Part shown: positions 16,242 through 25,675 of the stretch, piece after piece
Position numbering within the stretch: position 1 is the first letter of the stretch
Layout of the letters: each line of letters opens with the position of its first letter
Source of the DNA: Didymodactylos carnosus
Taxonomy: Eukaryota; Rotifera; Eurotatoria; Philodinida; Philodinidae
Length of the DNA stretch: 27,595 nucleotides
Assembly: GCA_905250885.1 (NCBI GenBank)
Contig: CAJNOQ010001898.1
Location: forward strand, 1 to 27,595
Reading direction: 5' to 3'
Position numbers and translations under genes: made by a program
Notes under the pieces: model-generated
What the model was told of the DNA's origin: nothing
Database searches by the model: none
Seen by the model: only the letters and a program-made list of their open reading frames with translations

Positions 16242-18562
16242 ATGAAATCGACAGATTCCATAAAGAAGATAAAACAAACGGCTTCATTGAACAACAAAGT
16301 TATTGATAAAAAGTTAACCAAGAAAAAGTTTAAAACGAATAATAAAAAGCCAAAACAACCTGTTGATTTTGAAGTGAAAGTACCAAGAATTATTGTCAGA
16401 AATTTAAGTTTTAAAGTAAGTGATTCAATACATCTAAATTGTCAATAAAAAAAATGTAAAATTTCTTAACATTTACTTGCAGGCAACAGAAGATGTTTTG
16501 AAAAAAACATTCGAAAAATGTGGTGAAATCATTGCTGTGTCTCTGGTCGTTAAAAGTGAGTGTAATGAGACTACTAGCGGATGCTTAACGAGAGATCGTT
16601 AATATTTAAAAAGCCTTTCTACATTAGTGTTCTATTTGTTTTCCTAGATGGAATTCCAAAAGGTTTTGGTTTTATAACATTTGTGGATTTAAAAAATGCT
16701 GAAACAGCTGTACAAACAATGAATGGTAAAAATATACTAGGTAAAAAGAGTGAAAATATATTCACTGGCCTATTTATGTTGTTATATAGTTCATTTTTTA
16801 AGGTAGACCGATAGCCGTTGATTGGTCATTGCCGAAAAATATTTATGAACGAATGCAAACAAAAGGTGCGTAGGAAAATAAAGTAAAAGAAAAAGCAAAA
16901 ATTCACCTATTTTCTTTCTAAGATACGAATGAGGTAAAACCAAAGAAAGATAAACAAGAAGCAATTTCATCACCAAAAGATGATAGTTATGGGTTTCATT
17001 CAGTACCGTCACTTAAAAATGAAGACAAAAAAAGCGTTGCTAAGAAAAGAAAACGAACAAAAACTGATGATGATGATGAAGTACAAGAAGGAGAAGAAAA
17101 AGATCAAGACGAAGATAATAACATGGAACACGATACTGATGTGAATGATAAAACAATAGCGAAAGAACAAAAAGATGCAGGTACAGGACTTCAATAGTTT
17201 CTCATCGATTTTGAGATTGACTATTCTCTTATTATGCACATCTTACTCGTTCATATAAGTCTTTTTACATTTCAGCATCTCGTTCAACTACTGAGCCTAG
17301 TCGTGATGTTCGCGAGCAGCGAACCATATTCGTTCGTAATTTACCATTTGACACAACTGATGACGAATTGAAAACTTTAATGTCAACTTATGGCAAAGTT
17401 GTCAATTGTAAATTAGTTATTGATCCTGTTTCTCTACATCCACGTGGTACAGCATTTATACAATATGCAACATCTAATGAAGCTCAACAATGTTTAGTAC
17501 AACAACAAGCTTCATCACCGTTAATTCTTAGAAGTCAAGAAATAAAATTAGATTTAGCTATGGGACGACAACAATTAACAACAGCATTAAAAATACGACA
17601 AGATAAAACAACTACAAAACGATCACATCGAAATTTAGATTTGGCAAAAATTGGAGTCATTTTAGGTAAAATATAGATTAACTTTGAGTTGTATTCGTTT
17701 TTCGTATTAATATTAATATATTTTTATTTTAGATCCTCAACAATTATCTGAGGCTGATTTACATAAACGACAAAATTTAGAAGATCAAAAAAAATTGAAA
17801 TTAAAAAATGCCAACCATTTTGTATCACGTACACGTTTAACTATTCATAATTTACCAACACGAATAACTGATGAACTGTTGAAACAAATTATTTTCAAAC
17901 AATTTGAAAATGAAAAAATCATTGTAAAAGAATGTCGAATTATGAAAAATAATAATGTAGGAAAATCACTAGGTATTAATGATAATTTTTTATTTGACTG
18001 TCCGTGTTTACTAGATTGGTTTCATCATTTAGGTTATGGTTTTATTGAATTAACTCGTCATGATCATTCGTTACATTTATTAGAACGATTAAATAATAAT
18101 CCAGAAATATTTGGTGAAAATAAACGTCCGATTGTTCAATTTTCTATTGAAAATAAACAAGCGTTACATTTAAAAGAAAAACGATTCGAACGAATAAAGG
18201 CAAAAAATGAATTATTAAAAAATCCTGCAAATAAGACATTGTTATTTAACAATGGAAATAATCAACGAAAAATAATTGACATTCAGAAGAATGATTATGA
18301 ACATCAACAGTCAAAAAATAATGGTGAAAAGCGTTTAAGTGAATTGATAAAAACGCCTGAACATCAGAAACAAGATATTGACCGTCTACCAAAAGTTGAC
18401 GGGCAAAAACCGCCAATATCAAAAAGGAAAAAACGAAAACAAAAGCAAAAAAATGAAATTAAAGATGAACTTGATGTCCTTGTCTCTAAACGGAACAAAA
18501 AAGCGGTTGAAAAGACGAAAAAAACATTTAAAAAGAAAAAGGAAACGAAATGGTTCGAGTAA
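16242..18562 (+). CDS. RBM28: RNA-binding protein 28 (Nop4-type nucleolar RRM protein)
   Basis: Nucleolar multi-RRM protein of the RBM28/Nop4 family, needed for large ribosomal subunit assembly and, in vertebrates, linked to spliceosomal snRNPs. Eight exons: 16242-16415, 16483-16555, 16648-16740, 16803-16865, 16923-17180, 17276-17665, 17733-17972, 18033-18562; 1821 nt, 606 aa (human 759). Three RRMs are seen: RNP2 IIVRNL near 49-54 with RNP1 KGFGFITF at 87-94; RNP2 IFVRNL at 238-243 with RNP1 RGTAFIQY at 277-284; RNP2 LTIHNL at 386-391 with RNP1 LGYGFIEL around 430-437. These align with human RRM2, RRM3 and RRM4. An acidic, lysine-rich linker (about 135-220) and a basic tail ending KWFE (human KWFDS) also match. 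RRM1 is absent. The start was chosen because ATG 16242 directly follows a 3' splice site. The last intron, 17973-18032, is 60 nt with no stop, so it must be removed by comparison with the family. Confidence 0.9.
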
Positions 18563-18935
18563 CTCTGTTTCAAATGTTATTTGTCTCTCATTGTTATTAA
18601 AAGTTGAATAAACACATTGTTATGATTCTAATTTTATTCTGACAGACTTTTCCAAGAAATTCAGATTAGCTCAAGCTTGTAGAGAGTTTTAAAGATTATC
18701 GAGCTGTATTTTTATTCAAAGCTATCTGAAAGAAATGTAAAGAAAAATCTATTCATCTATGTTAAACGTGAACTTACGAAACCGTTCTAAAACAAAAAAG
18801 AGAGTTAGCCGATTATTGACCTAATATGGATCCCTCCTTTATCACAAAATATATTGTCGTGTGATGCACTTTATAACGATGATGAAGTTTATTTATTTGT
18901 TTGGTTTTAGATGTATAGTCTGTAGATACTGAATA
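18563..18935. other. RBM28-KCMF1 intergenic region
   Basis: A 373-nt gap holding the RBM28 polyadenylation signal, the KCMF1 promoter region and a TTGGTTTTAG 3' splice site ending at 18910. Nothing else is recognised. Confidence 0.6.
18607..18612 (+). terminator. RBM28 polyadenylation signal
   Basis: AATAAA 44 nt after the RBM28 stop codon, well placed for a short 3'UTR ahead of KCMF1. Confidence 0.6.
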
Positions 18936-20256
18936 ATGACCTCCACACACAATGGTGTTAGTTGTGATTGTTGTATGAAAACTAATTTTTCTGGTAGACG
19001 TTATAAATGTCTAATATGGTATGTGTTTTTTAATCATTTTTCTTACCTATTAGATAAATAAGATTCTATTCTCTTTGTAGTGATAATTATGATTTATGTG
19101 GAACGTGCAAGGAAAATAATAGTGAAACACAAGATCATTTACAACATCATCCAATGCAATGTTTATTGACAAATCAATTGCATGAAGTATTTTATGGTGG
19201 TGAATCAATACCTTGTCGATCAATTGTTTCATTATGTTGTCCATATTGTGGTCAAGCAGGATTTTTAACGCAAGATCTTTTAACTCATTTAATTCAACAA
19301 CATTCAACCTCACAAAATTTACAACCAGAAGAAGTAATATGTCCACTATGCATTATTCAACCAGATGAATATCAAAATTATCGTACCTCTTCTCTTATCG
19401 AACATATTCTAAGTGCACATGAACATGAACAAACAACACCCACATTTGGTACTGCTTCCTCGGCCGATGAACGACCGAGATATTTGACAACAGCGCGAGG
19501 AAGAGGACGACATACAGATGATTTATTTGGTGATCATCCTCGACGAACAATAACACGACAATCAACAATTCGAAATAGGGCAACCGGTACGACAAATCTC
19601 AATCCATAAATGACTATTCTGAAATGACGTCTGCTCGAGAAAGAAAAAGAGGAGAGAGAAAAAGAGAAGAGCAGATGAACGTCAGGTTGTTTAGAGAATA
19701 GTAGACGTCATTTGTGTCTAGTAGAAATGAACGTATATTGATAAGTGATACGTTTTCAACTTCAGGTGATCCAATTTCAGACTTAGTTTCACAATTAGTT
19801 GGTAGTACTACATCCTCGGGAACGCCAACACCAACTACAACTAGTGAATTAATTCGTTTACAACAACAATTGGAAAACAATAGTGATAGAATGTTACAAT
19901 TGAAATCAACGTTACTACAAGCAAAACAAGCCCAACACAAACAGCAATTAATTGCTGCCGCTGCTGCTGCTGCTTCACCTGCTACATCGTTTAATTTTGA
20001 TAATTATTATTTACAACAATCAAAAACATTAAATAATAATAATAGTAATGAAAAAGATCAACGCTCATTATTAGGAAAATTATCGATTTCTGGATCGCGG
20101 TCATCTAATGATAAGAAAAAACATCAGCAACAAAGACATCTTGATTTTATTCAAACGGTTTTGTTGAGTACATTGGGTGGTGCTGCTAACAGCAATGGTG
20201 AGAATGCTGTTGATGGTGATAAAACTGCTCAAGATGAAAAAGAAAATGAACATTGA
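18936..20256 (+). CDS. KCMF1: KCMF1-like E3 ubiquitin ligase (ZZ and C2H2 zinc fingers)
   Basis: Homologue of KCMF1, a ZZ/Di19-type zinc-finger E3 that in mammals works with UBR4 in ubiquitin-dependent degradation. Exons 18936-19018, 19081-19586 and 19766-20256 give 1080 nt, 359 aa (human 381). The ZZ finger spans about residues 10-51: C10-x2-C13, C25-x2-C28, C34-x2-C37, H47/H51, with GRRYKCLICYDYDLC-like sequence as in human. Two C2H2 sites follow: C81-x2-C84 with H97-x4-H102, and C115-x2-C118 with H136-x4-H141. After an arginine-rich stretch, exon 3 opens with GDPISDLVSQLVG, matching human DPIAELLSQLSG, then a Gln-rich helix with an Ala run and, near the end, DFIQTVLLSTL, matching FVQELLLSTL. 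The exon 2/3 join uses donor G|GTACGA and acceptor TTCAG|GT; both sides are supported by the family match. Without splicing, exon 2 stops at 19609. A 3' splice site lies 25 nt before the ATG. Confidence 0.92.
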
Positions 20257-20306
20257 ATAAGAAAAATTTAATTTATTTTTGTCATTTTTTTTTATCTTTG
20301 TTTTCT

Positions 20307-20312
20307 AATAAA
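20307..20312 (+). terminator. KCMF1 polyadenylation signal
   Basis: AATAAA 50 nt downstream of the KCMF1 stop codon, after a T-rich run. Confidence 0.6.
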
Positions 20313-20743
20313 TAATTCAGACTACTGAAGTGCATTTTCTTCACTATAATAGAATGAGACATTAGCTCAATTCTCTAATGATAGAAACAAGGATCTGAGA
20401 AGAAAAACATCAATTTTTTATTTTAACAATTTACTTATTTGAAAGTTAATTGGTTCAAAACTTTTTCGAACAAGCTGTATCGCTTTTCAACTGAAGGGGA
20501 TAAGGAGGATCCATTTTTTATTTTTTCATTGTGTTCTTTCTGCCTGGATATTTTCTATTTGTTATTTTCTTTGTTTTCTACTATGACTGCTGATGTACTA
20601 AGAATTGTTTTATTCAACTATTCACTGTTTCAACGAACTCTGTACATTCAGTTTCTTATCGTGTACAACAAAATCCTGTTTACACAACTCGAAATATACC
20701 CGATAGAAAGCAGAATGCTGCTAATTACAAAGAGAATTAATAG
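20313..20743. other. Intergenic DNA downstream of KCMF1
   Basis: About 430 nt with no recognisable feature. An open frame at 20439-20765 runs across the end of the adjacent transposon and has no family resemblance, so I do not call it a gene. Confidence 0.55.
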
Positions 20744-21284
20744 TGCATTGTCAGAGATGTGCTAGTATGAGTATGAGTACGAGTATTTTCTACTTTCATG
20801 ACAAAAGTTTTAGCTGCCTAACAATAGCCATTTTCAATATCTTTCTGGTTATCAGTTGAAGGAAAGTTACGTTCTAATCTTAGTTTTTTTATGTTACTCT
20901 TTATTATTCATTTGTTGTACTTTATCTGAATACACAAGAATGAAACATTATCCTAGAAGATCATTATTACATTTGAAAAATGTTAACATACATAACGTTG
21001 ATGCTGATAACTTTGAACAATGTGGGCGAATGATAAAGCCGCTTTGAGAAAAAGTTCGCTCTATTGATGCGGATGTTGCAGAGACCGTAAATATTTTAGA
21101 GCAAATTTTGATAGATGAGGATATAATCGATGTTTCGTTAAAATAAGATCAAATAAGCTTCTTCTTTATACTTTTCAACGAAAAAAGAAAAGGCACAGTT
21201 CACTTTTTTTTACCGAGTTATTTTCATCTATAGGAAAAGATAAGAAGTCTCTGTTTCCTTCCTATCTGCTTTTATAGTTCACAT

Positions 21285-21700
21285 AATGCGTCGTCTTACC
21301 TGATGGTCTCTTCTAGTGACCAAGAGAAAGATAGACAGAAAGAAACGGAGAGAGACTTCAGGAAGGAAGAAAGAATACCCCACCTTTCGGCTACCTTGCG
21401 GTATAGGATGCTGTCCGGAGACAGTTTCGTAAGCCCGATATCTTCCCTACAACTAATACTAGCTGTAGCTCTGGACAGAAGGTCAGCCTGGCTCAGAGTT
21501 CTTTCGCTCAATCGCTTGAGCTCCTCGTACACATTGACTAACCACATACTAGCCACGAGGACTGGTGTATGTCACAATGTAGTCAGCATACTATCGGACG
21601 GATGATCCGAGGCGAACAACCGTTAATGACTTGCCCAGGGTCATTCCATGTCTCGTGGCGCTGAGGCTCGAACACAGTATCTTAGAGGTAGCCTTCAGAA
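21285..21700 (-). repeat. GC-rich insert with CORE-SINE-like motif
   Basis: This block is clearly richer in G+C than its surroundings. On the minus strand (about 21672 down to 21620) it reads GTTCGAGCCTC, close to a Pol III B box, and about 30 nt later CCTGGGCAAGTCATTAAC. The latter is nearly identical to the conserved centre of MIR/CORE SINEs (CCTTGGGCAAGTCACTTAAC). No convincing A box was found upstream and the ends are not defined, so the assignment is tentative. Open frames on both strands of this block match no family I know. Confidence 0.35.
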
Positions 21701-21713
21701 CACACAAAAAGCT

Positions 21714-21765
21714 AGCAAATAATAATAGCAAATAATAATAGCAAATAATAATAGCAAATAATAAG
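21714..21765. repeat. 13-bp tandem repeat, four copies
   Basis: Four copies of AGCAAATAATAAT, the last ending in G instead of T. It abuts the GC-rich insert inside the hAT-type element. Confidence 0.92.
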
Positions 21766-21968
21766 AGAAAAAGAAGCCGAAGTGGATTTTGTGACAATAA
21801 TCACGTTTATTCATTTTGCAAGACAACAGTTTTTTGTAAAGCACAGTAGTAAAAAACTTTCAAGTACTCGACAATACTCGAGTGCATTTTTAGGTACTCC
21901 TAAAAAAAGTCCCGAATACTAGTACGAGTACTGAAAATACTCAGTACTCGCCCATCTCTGTGCATTAT

Positions 21969-23700
21969 TTGATAAAAAAATCAGTCATTGATTAGGGAGC
22001 ATACTAAAATGTGTGCTGCTCGCTAGATCGCTCTGCCCCATTCAAATTCTAATTTATTTTATTGTGTTTAATTTCGGTTCCTCTGATTGTATTGTAGGTA
22101 CATACATACACTGGCATATATTCGATGTATTCGTTATTTTTAAAATAACAAGTATTGTAGTATGTAAGCAAAAGAATGCAACAAATGAAGAAGAGATTTT
22201 TATTTAACTACTGTACAAGAAATATACCTCAAATACACTTTGCTTTTGCACATTTGGTACGTATTCGACTACATTTCTTATTTAAAGTTTCTTTGAATAG
22301 AGCACTACTTTTCATTGAAAAGATAAGGGAGTGTTTCCAAATAGCGTTTCCAGTGGGTCGCTGTTCCTCTATTCCACGACTATTTCTGTATTCCGCTGCT
22401 GTTACACAACATTTTATTTTATAATAATTTTTATAGAAATGCACAGGAACTTCGTCTTCTTTTCCAATTGATTTGATTACTTCTTCAAAGACAATTAACC
22501 GCTATGTTTCATAAGATTATTCGTTTATCAACCTGTTAAAAACACATACACTTGTCTTTTACAGTTTATTCTGCTCTGATACGATTTAGACTTTCCTATA
22601 AAAGAAATTTTTCTGTTTTTCTGTTTAAAGAATAAAGTAAGAAAAGAACAAATTTTATACTTCAATCAAATGTTCATCTTTTATAGGAAGAGAGTGCTCA
22701 CTGTAAATTTATTTCGTATTGTACCAAATTTGCGAACTAAAGTTACATCAATTAGAGAAGACCCATTTTCATTTTTTATACTTGTTGTACACGATACTGA
22801 TGTGTTTTTTAGAAAAGGATCCCATTTAGTTTTTGAGATATATGGCTATGAATATCCCTCATTATCGTTTAGAAAAGTAAGTTTTTGCATTGATAAGACA
22901 AACAAAAAAAAGGAATAATGTTTCGAAGTATAGTGCAGTAGAAATATAACAACTACTTAGACATACATAAAGAACTATATCTAAACACAACTGAAAATAT
23001 TTAACATATCTTTCTGATGAACATTTTTTAGTTTTATAACCCTTCCTCCCCGGATGTCCACAGGCGTGTAGTGAATATCGGAGAATCGCTATAACAAGAT
23101 GACGATGTGTCGTATCGAAAAACGGATTTTTTTCTAGTATAACCTGACACCATAAGGTAGCGATTATTAATAAGAAAAAATTGTTTTAGTCTAAGCAAAG
23201 TTATAAGAATTTCAAGTTCGGTTTGTATGATCAGTTATCGAGATAAAGCGGTAAACAACTTTTACTATTCATTTCACCCTAGAATGAACCCAGCTGTTCT
23301 TCGTATAATTTCGGAACAAAAAATAATATAAAACACTGATATAAAACTACATGAGTTATAACTAGTTGGAGTTGAAACTAATTATAACTAATTTAACTTC
23401 AAGTTAAAAATTTGCAATAGTTATAAATATCAAGCGCGGTTGATAGTAATAACTCCATTTGATAGTGTTGATTGATATAAATCGTACCGTCCAGAAAGTC
23501 CTAAGTAAAGTCGTTAAACGTGCTCTTCTGTACAAATCAGCTCCGAAGATTTTTTCTAGATCCATCACTGACTCTTTTAACCGCAGTTATATCGATCACC
23601 CCGAGTTGATAGTTATAACTAGGGTTTTGACTAAATCAACTTTTTCAGAAATTTTCTCAAATTTAACTTTCAAAAAACAGGTTTAAATCCATTAGTGATA
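21969..23700. other. Intergenic DNA, nothing firm
   Basis: About 1.7 kb between the transposon and the tRNA-like region. Several open frames of 60-80 codons (for example 22176-22424 and 22670-22918) match no family and lack supporting splice or start context. The palindrome AGTTATAACT occurs at 23354-23363 and 23611-23620, with weaker copies between. I see no gene. Confidence 0.5.
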
Positions 23701-23705
23701 TAAAA

Positions 23706-24090
23706 GTTAAGAAACATAGTTTAGTCGCTAAAAACTGTATTTCTTAATTCTCATAGTAAAAAGTTCAGTTTCAAATTTAATTTAACTTTCAGCTAGTGAC
23801 AAACAAAGGCAACAAATCCTCGGTAGAGGTATGTGATGGAATTTTGCTCTGATGAGGTACCACTACAATATACACTTGGATAACTAAGGTCATTTATTGG
23901 GAAGAAACATGACAGGACTGCGTCTTGATAGCTCAGTGGTAGAGCATTAGTCTTGTTAAACGATGTCCTGGATTCGGTTCCCAATCGAGACATACTTTTT
24001 CCGGATGTTTGTTTATCGAAAGTTTAGTCGTTAAGAACTATGTTTCTTAACTGTGATAGGAAAAACTCTTTGTTCAGTCTCAAAAAAACT
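23706..24090. repeat. Related direct repeats with hairpin arms around a tRNA-like sequence
   Basis: A unit of about 60-70 nt beginning TTTAGTCGYTAARAACT occurs at about 23719-23780 and again, diverged, at about 24022-24085. In addition, TTAAGAAACATAGTT at 23707-23721 is the exact reverse complement of 24036-24050 and an imperfect one of 23733-23747, so the left copy alone can form a hairpin. The tRNA-like sequence lies between the two copies. Confidence 0.6.
23922..23991 (+). pseudogene. Decayed tRNA-Thr(UGU)-like sequence
   Basis: The 70-nt layout fits a tRNA: acceptor strand GTCTTGA (23922-23928) pairs along its whole length with TCGAGAC (23985-23991) with one G-U; D arm GCTC/GAGC with loop AGTGGTA; box A TAGCTCAGTGG is perfect. 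The anticodon loop CTTGTTA would read UGU (Thr), but the anticodon stem has two mismatches and the base after the anticodon is T rather than a purine. The T arm has A53 where G is universal, which breaks the conserved G53-C61 pair and box B. A TTTTT terminator follows at 23996-24000. I conclude this is a degenerate tRNA gene or the head of a tRNA-derived repeat, not a working tRNA. Confidence 0.7.
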
Positions 24091-24702
24091 GATATAGATT
24101 TGTGGCTTTCACCATTTTATAGCCAAAACTTAAGTCTTTACATTTACGAAAAGTTCATTTTGAAATTCTAGGTCCACTATGTCACACTTTTTGTAAGCGA
24201 TGCCTATTCGATGCGTCCTACAGTATGGGCATCCCCAAAACAACTGGAACATAGGTTACTGATCACGTTGAGTCTTGTGGAAATGTTTATTTTGACTGGA
24301 AAGTGTCAAAACTTCAAAATTAAAATACTATTTTAGATGAAATACTCCATCCACTATAGGTTATTTTGATGAAAAGTTAGAAAATCCATAACTGACTTAG
24401 AGCCAGGTCAAAACTTAAAAATATTATCTTTTACAAACTGACGGTTTAAATAATGGTGTGATTCAAACCACGAGAACAACTTCAAAAACTTTCAAAAACC
24501 CAGTCAAGACATTCTCTTTGAGTTTACTGCACATTTGAGTTAATTACCTTTGTTTTTTTTATAGTCCCAAATTTTTGGTACAAAACGGAAAAAATTGCAA
24601 GTCTATATCACCTTTTGTTCTGAAGTTATTCAGACAACAATCGAACTCATTCAATTTAACGATAAATAGTAACAATGATATACACATAGTCTATTTTAGA
24701 TT
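24091..24702. other. Region upstream of IDI1
   Basis: About 610 nt, A+T-rich, with recurring AAAACTTCAAAA/AAACTTAAAA words but no coding sequence. A 3' splice site CTATTTTAG ends at 24699, three bases before the IDI1 ATG. The promoter or trans-splice outron of IDI1 should lie here. Confidence 0.5.
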
Positions 24703-25543
24703 ATGTTAAAATTTCGACTTGTTCTGAAGTCTTTAGTATCTCGTTATATACAACTTCGAATGATAAGCAATGTTGTCAAACAAGGAGTTGCAATTGATAT
24801 CAATTTAAATGACTATGATCCAAAACAAGTTCAGTTGCTCTATGAACCAATGATAGTTGTAGATGACAAAGATTGTATGTTGGGTACAGCAACAAAAAAA
24901 GATGTTCATTTATTATCAAATATTAATAATGGTCTTATCCATCGTGCATTTAGTCTATTTTTATTTAATTCCAAAACAAATGAATTATTATTACAACAAC
25001 GTTCACCAGAGAAAATAACATATCCAAATTTATGGACAAATACATGTTGTTCTCATCCATTATATAATGATCAAGAATTGGATGGAGGACAGGGGATTAA
25101 ACATGCCGTTATACGACGTGTGAATTATGAATTAGGATGTGATTTTTTAACAAACGGTAAATATTTCAACTATTTTTTCTTATTATCTATTTTTTCTCGC
25201 ATTTTTTATTCTATGTCTTTTAGATGATTTACACTATTTAACTCGAATCTATTATCGAGCTGAAAACATTCCAAACGATCATTTATTTGGTGAATGTGAA
25301 ATTGATTATATTGTTGTAGCTTTCAAAAATTTTAATTTATTAACCGATTTAAAACCAAATTTAAATGAAATTAGTAAAATTAAACTTATGCCTTTGGAAC
25401 AGGTGGAACAGTTAAATGAAGAAACCATCACACCTTGGTTTCGAATGATTATCAAATCTGGACTATTGAAACAATGGTGGAAATCAATTCCAAATGATCT
25501 CACAAAGTGTATTGATCATACAAATATCCACAAAATGGCTTAA
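24703..25543 (+). CDS. IDI1: Isopentenyl-diphosphate delta-isomerase, type 1
   Basis: Interconverts isopentenyl diphosphate and dimethylallyl diphosphate in the isoprenoid (mevalonate) pathway; Nudix fold, divalent-metal dependent. Exons 24703-25156 and 25224-25543 give 774 nt, 257 aa. Visible landmarks: metal-ligand candidates H69 and H80 (GLIHRAFS), the active-site motif TNTCCSHPL at 112-120 with catalytic Cys116 and His118, E143 in YELG, and GECEIDY at 174-180 with acidic residues E175 and E177 of the E-x-E pair. The middle residue is Cys where human has His; it is not a metal ligand. The ITPWF segment near the C-terminus and WWKSI match the animal enzyme. The first 30 residues are basic with no acidic residue, resembling a mitochondrial presequence; an internal start at Met20 would give a form of 238 aa. 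The C-terminus ends KMA rather than a clear peroxisomal signal. All catalytic residues are present, so it should be active. Confidence 0.95.
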
Positions 25544-25669
25544 AGTGATATATCTCTCTTTTATTTTTTTCCTAAACTTCTGAATTATTACTATTTTTTA
25601 TATATATATGTGTTTTTTCGATTTTTCATCTTTCCATATTTTATGTGCACAAAGAATTGAATTGAGACA

Positions 25670-25675
25670 AATAAA
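25670..25675 (+). terminator. IDI1 polyadenylation signal
   Basis: AATAAA about 127 nt after the IDI1 stop, following a T-rich and TA-repeat stretch. Confidence 0.5.

Larger units (their letters stand above)
20744..21968. mobile_element. hAT-type non-autonomous element with 8-bp target duplication
   Basis: The element is 20752-21960 (1209 bp). Its left end CAGAGATGTGCTAGTA and the reverse complement of its right end, CAGAGATGGGCGAGTA, match at 14 of 16 positions. Both ends continue with imperfect AGTACTCG/GAGTATTTTC repeats. Flanks carry TGCATTGT (20744-20751) and TGCATTAT (21961-21968), an 8-bp duplication with one difference. I see no transposase domain. The interior contains a GC-richer block at about 21285-21700 and a 13-bp tandem repeat, both likely secondary insertions or captured sequence. 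Confidence 0.82.

Noticed and set aside
17871-17890. CTGATGAACTGTTGAAAC, again hammerhead-like
   Set aside because: It lies in the well-supported RBM28 coding sequence (RRM3 region of this protein) and lacks a stem II of adequate length.
17973-18032. Coding reading of this interval (20 extra residues)
   Set aside because: GT..AG ends and the exact match of the flanks to the family SLG-YGF junction show it is an intron.
20439-20765. 108-codon open frame downstream of KCMF1
   Set aside because: Low-complexity hydrophobic translation with no family match; its end lies in the inverted repeat of the 20752-21960 element.
21296-21605. Overlapping open frames on both strands, about 86 and 100 codons
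   Set aside because: They arise from the GC-richer composition of the insert; neither translation shows a domain and they have no start or splice context.
23354-23620. AGTTATAACT palindromes as ends of a transposon
   Set aside because: Only two exact copies, no matching sequence outside the palindrome and no flanking duplication; too weak to call.
23851-23882. CTGATGAG followed by a short stem, hammerhead-ribozyme-like start
   Set aside because: There is no CGAAAC (or GAAAC) box at the required distance and no flanking stem, so the hammerhead core is incomplete.
23922-23991. Functional tRNA-Thr
   Set aside because: Two mismatches in the anticodon stem, a pyrimidine after the anticodon, and loss of the universal G53-C61 pair make a working tRNA unlikely.
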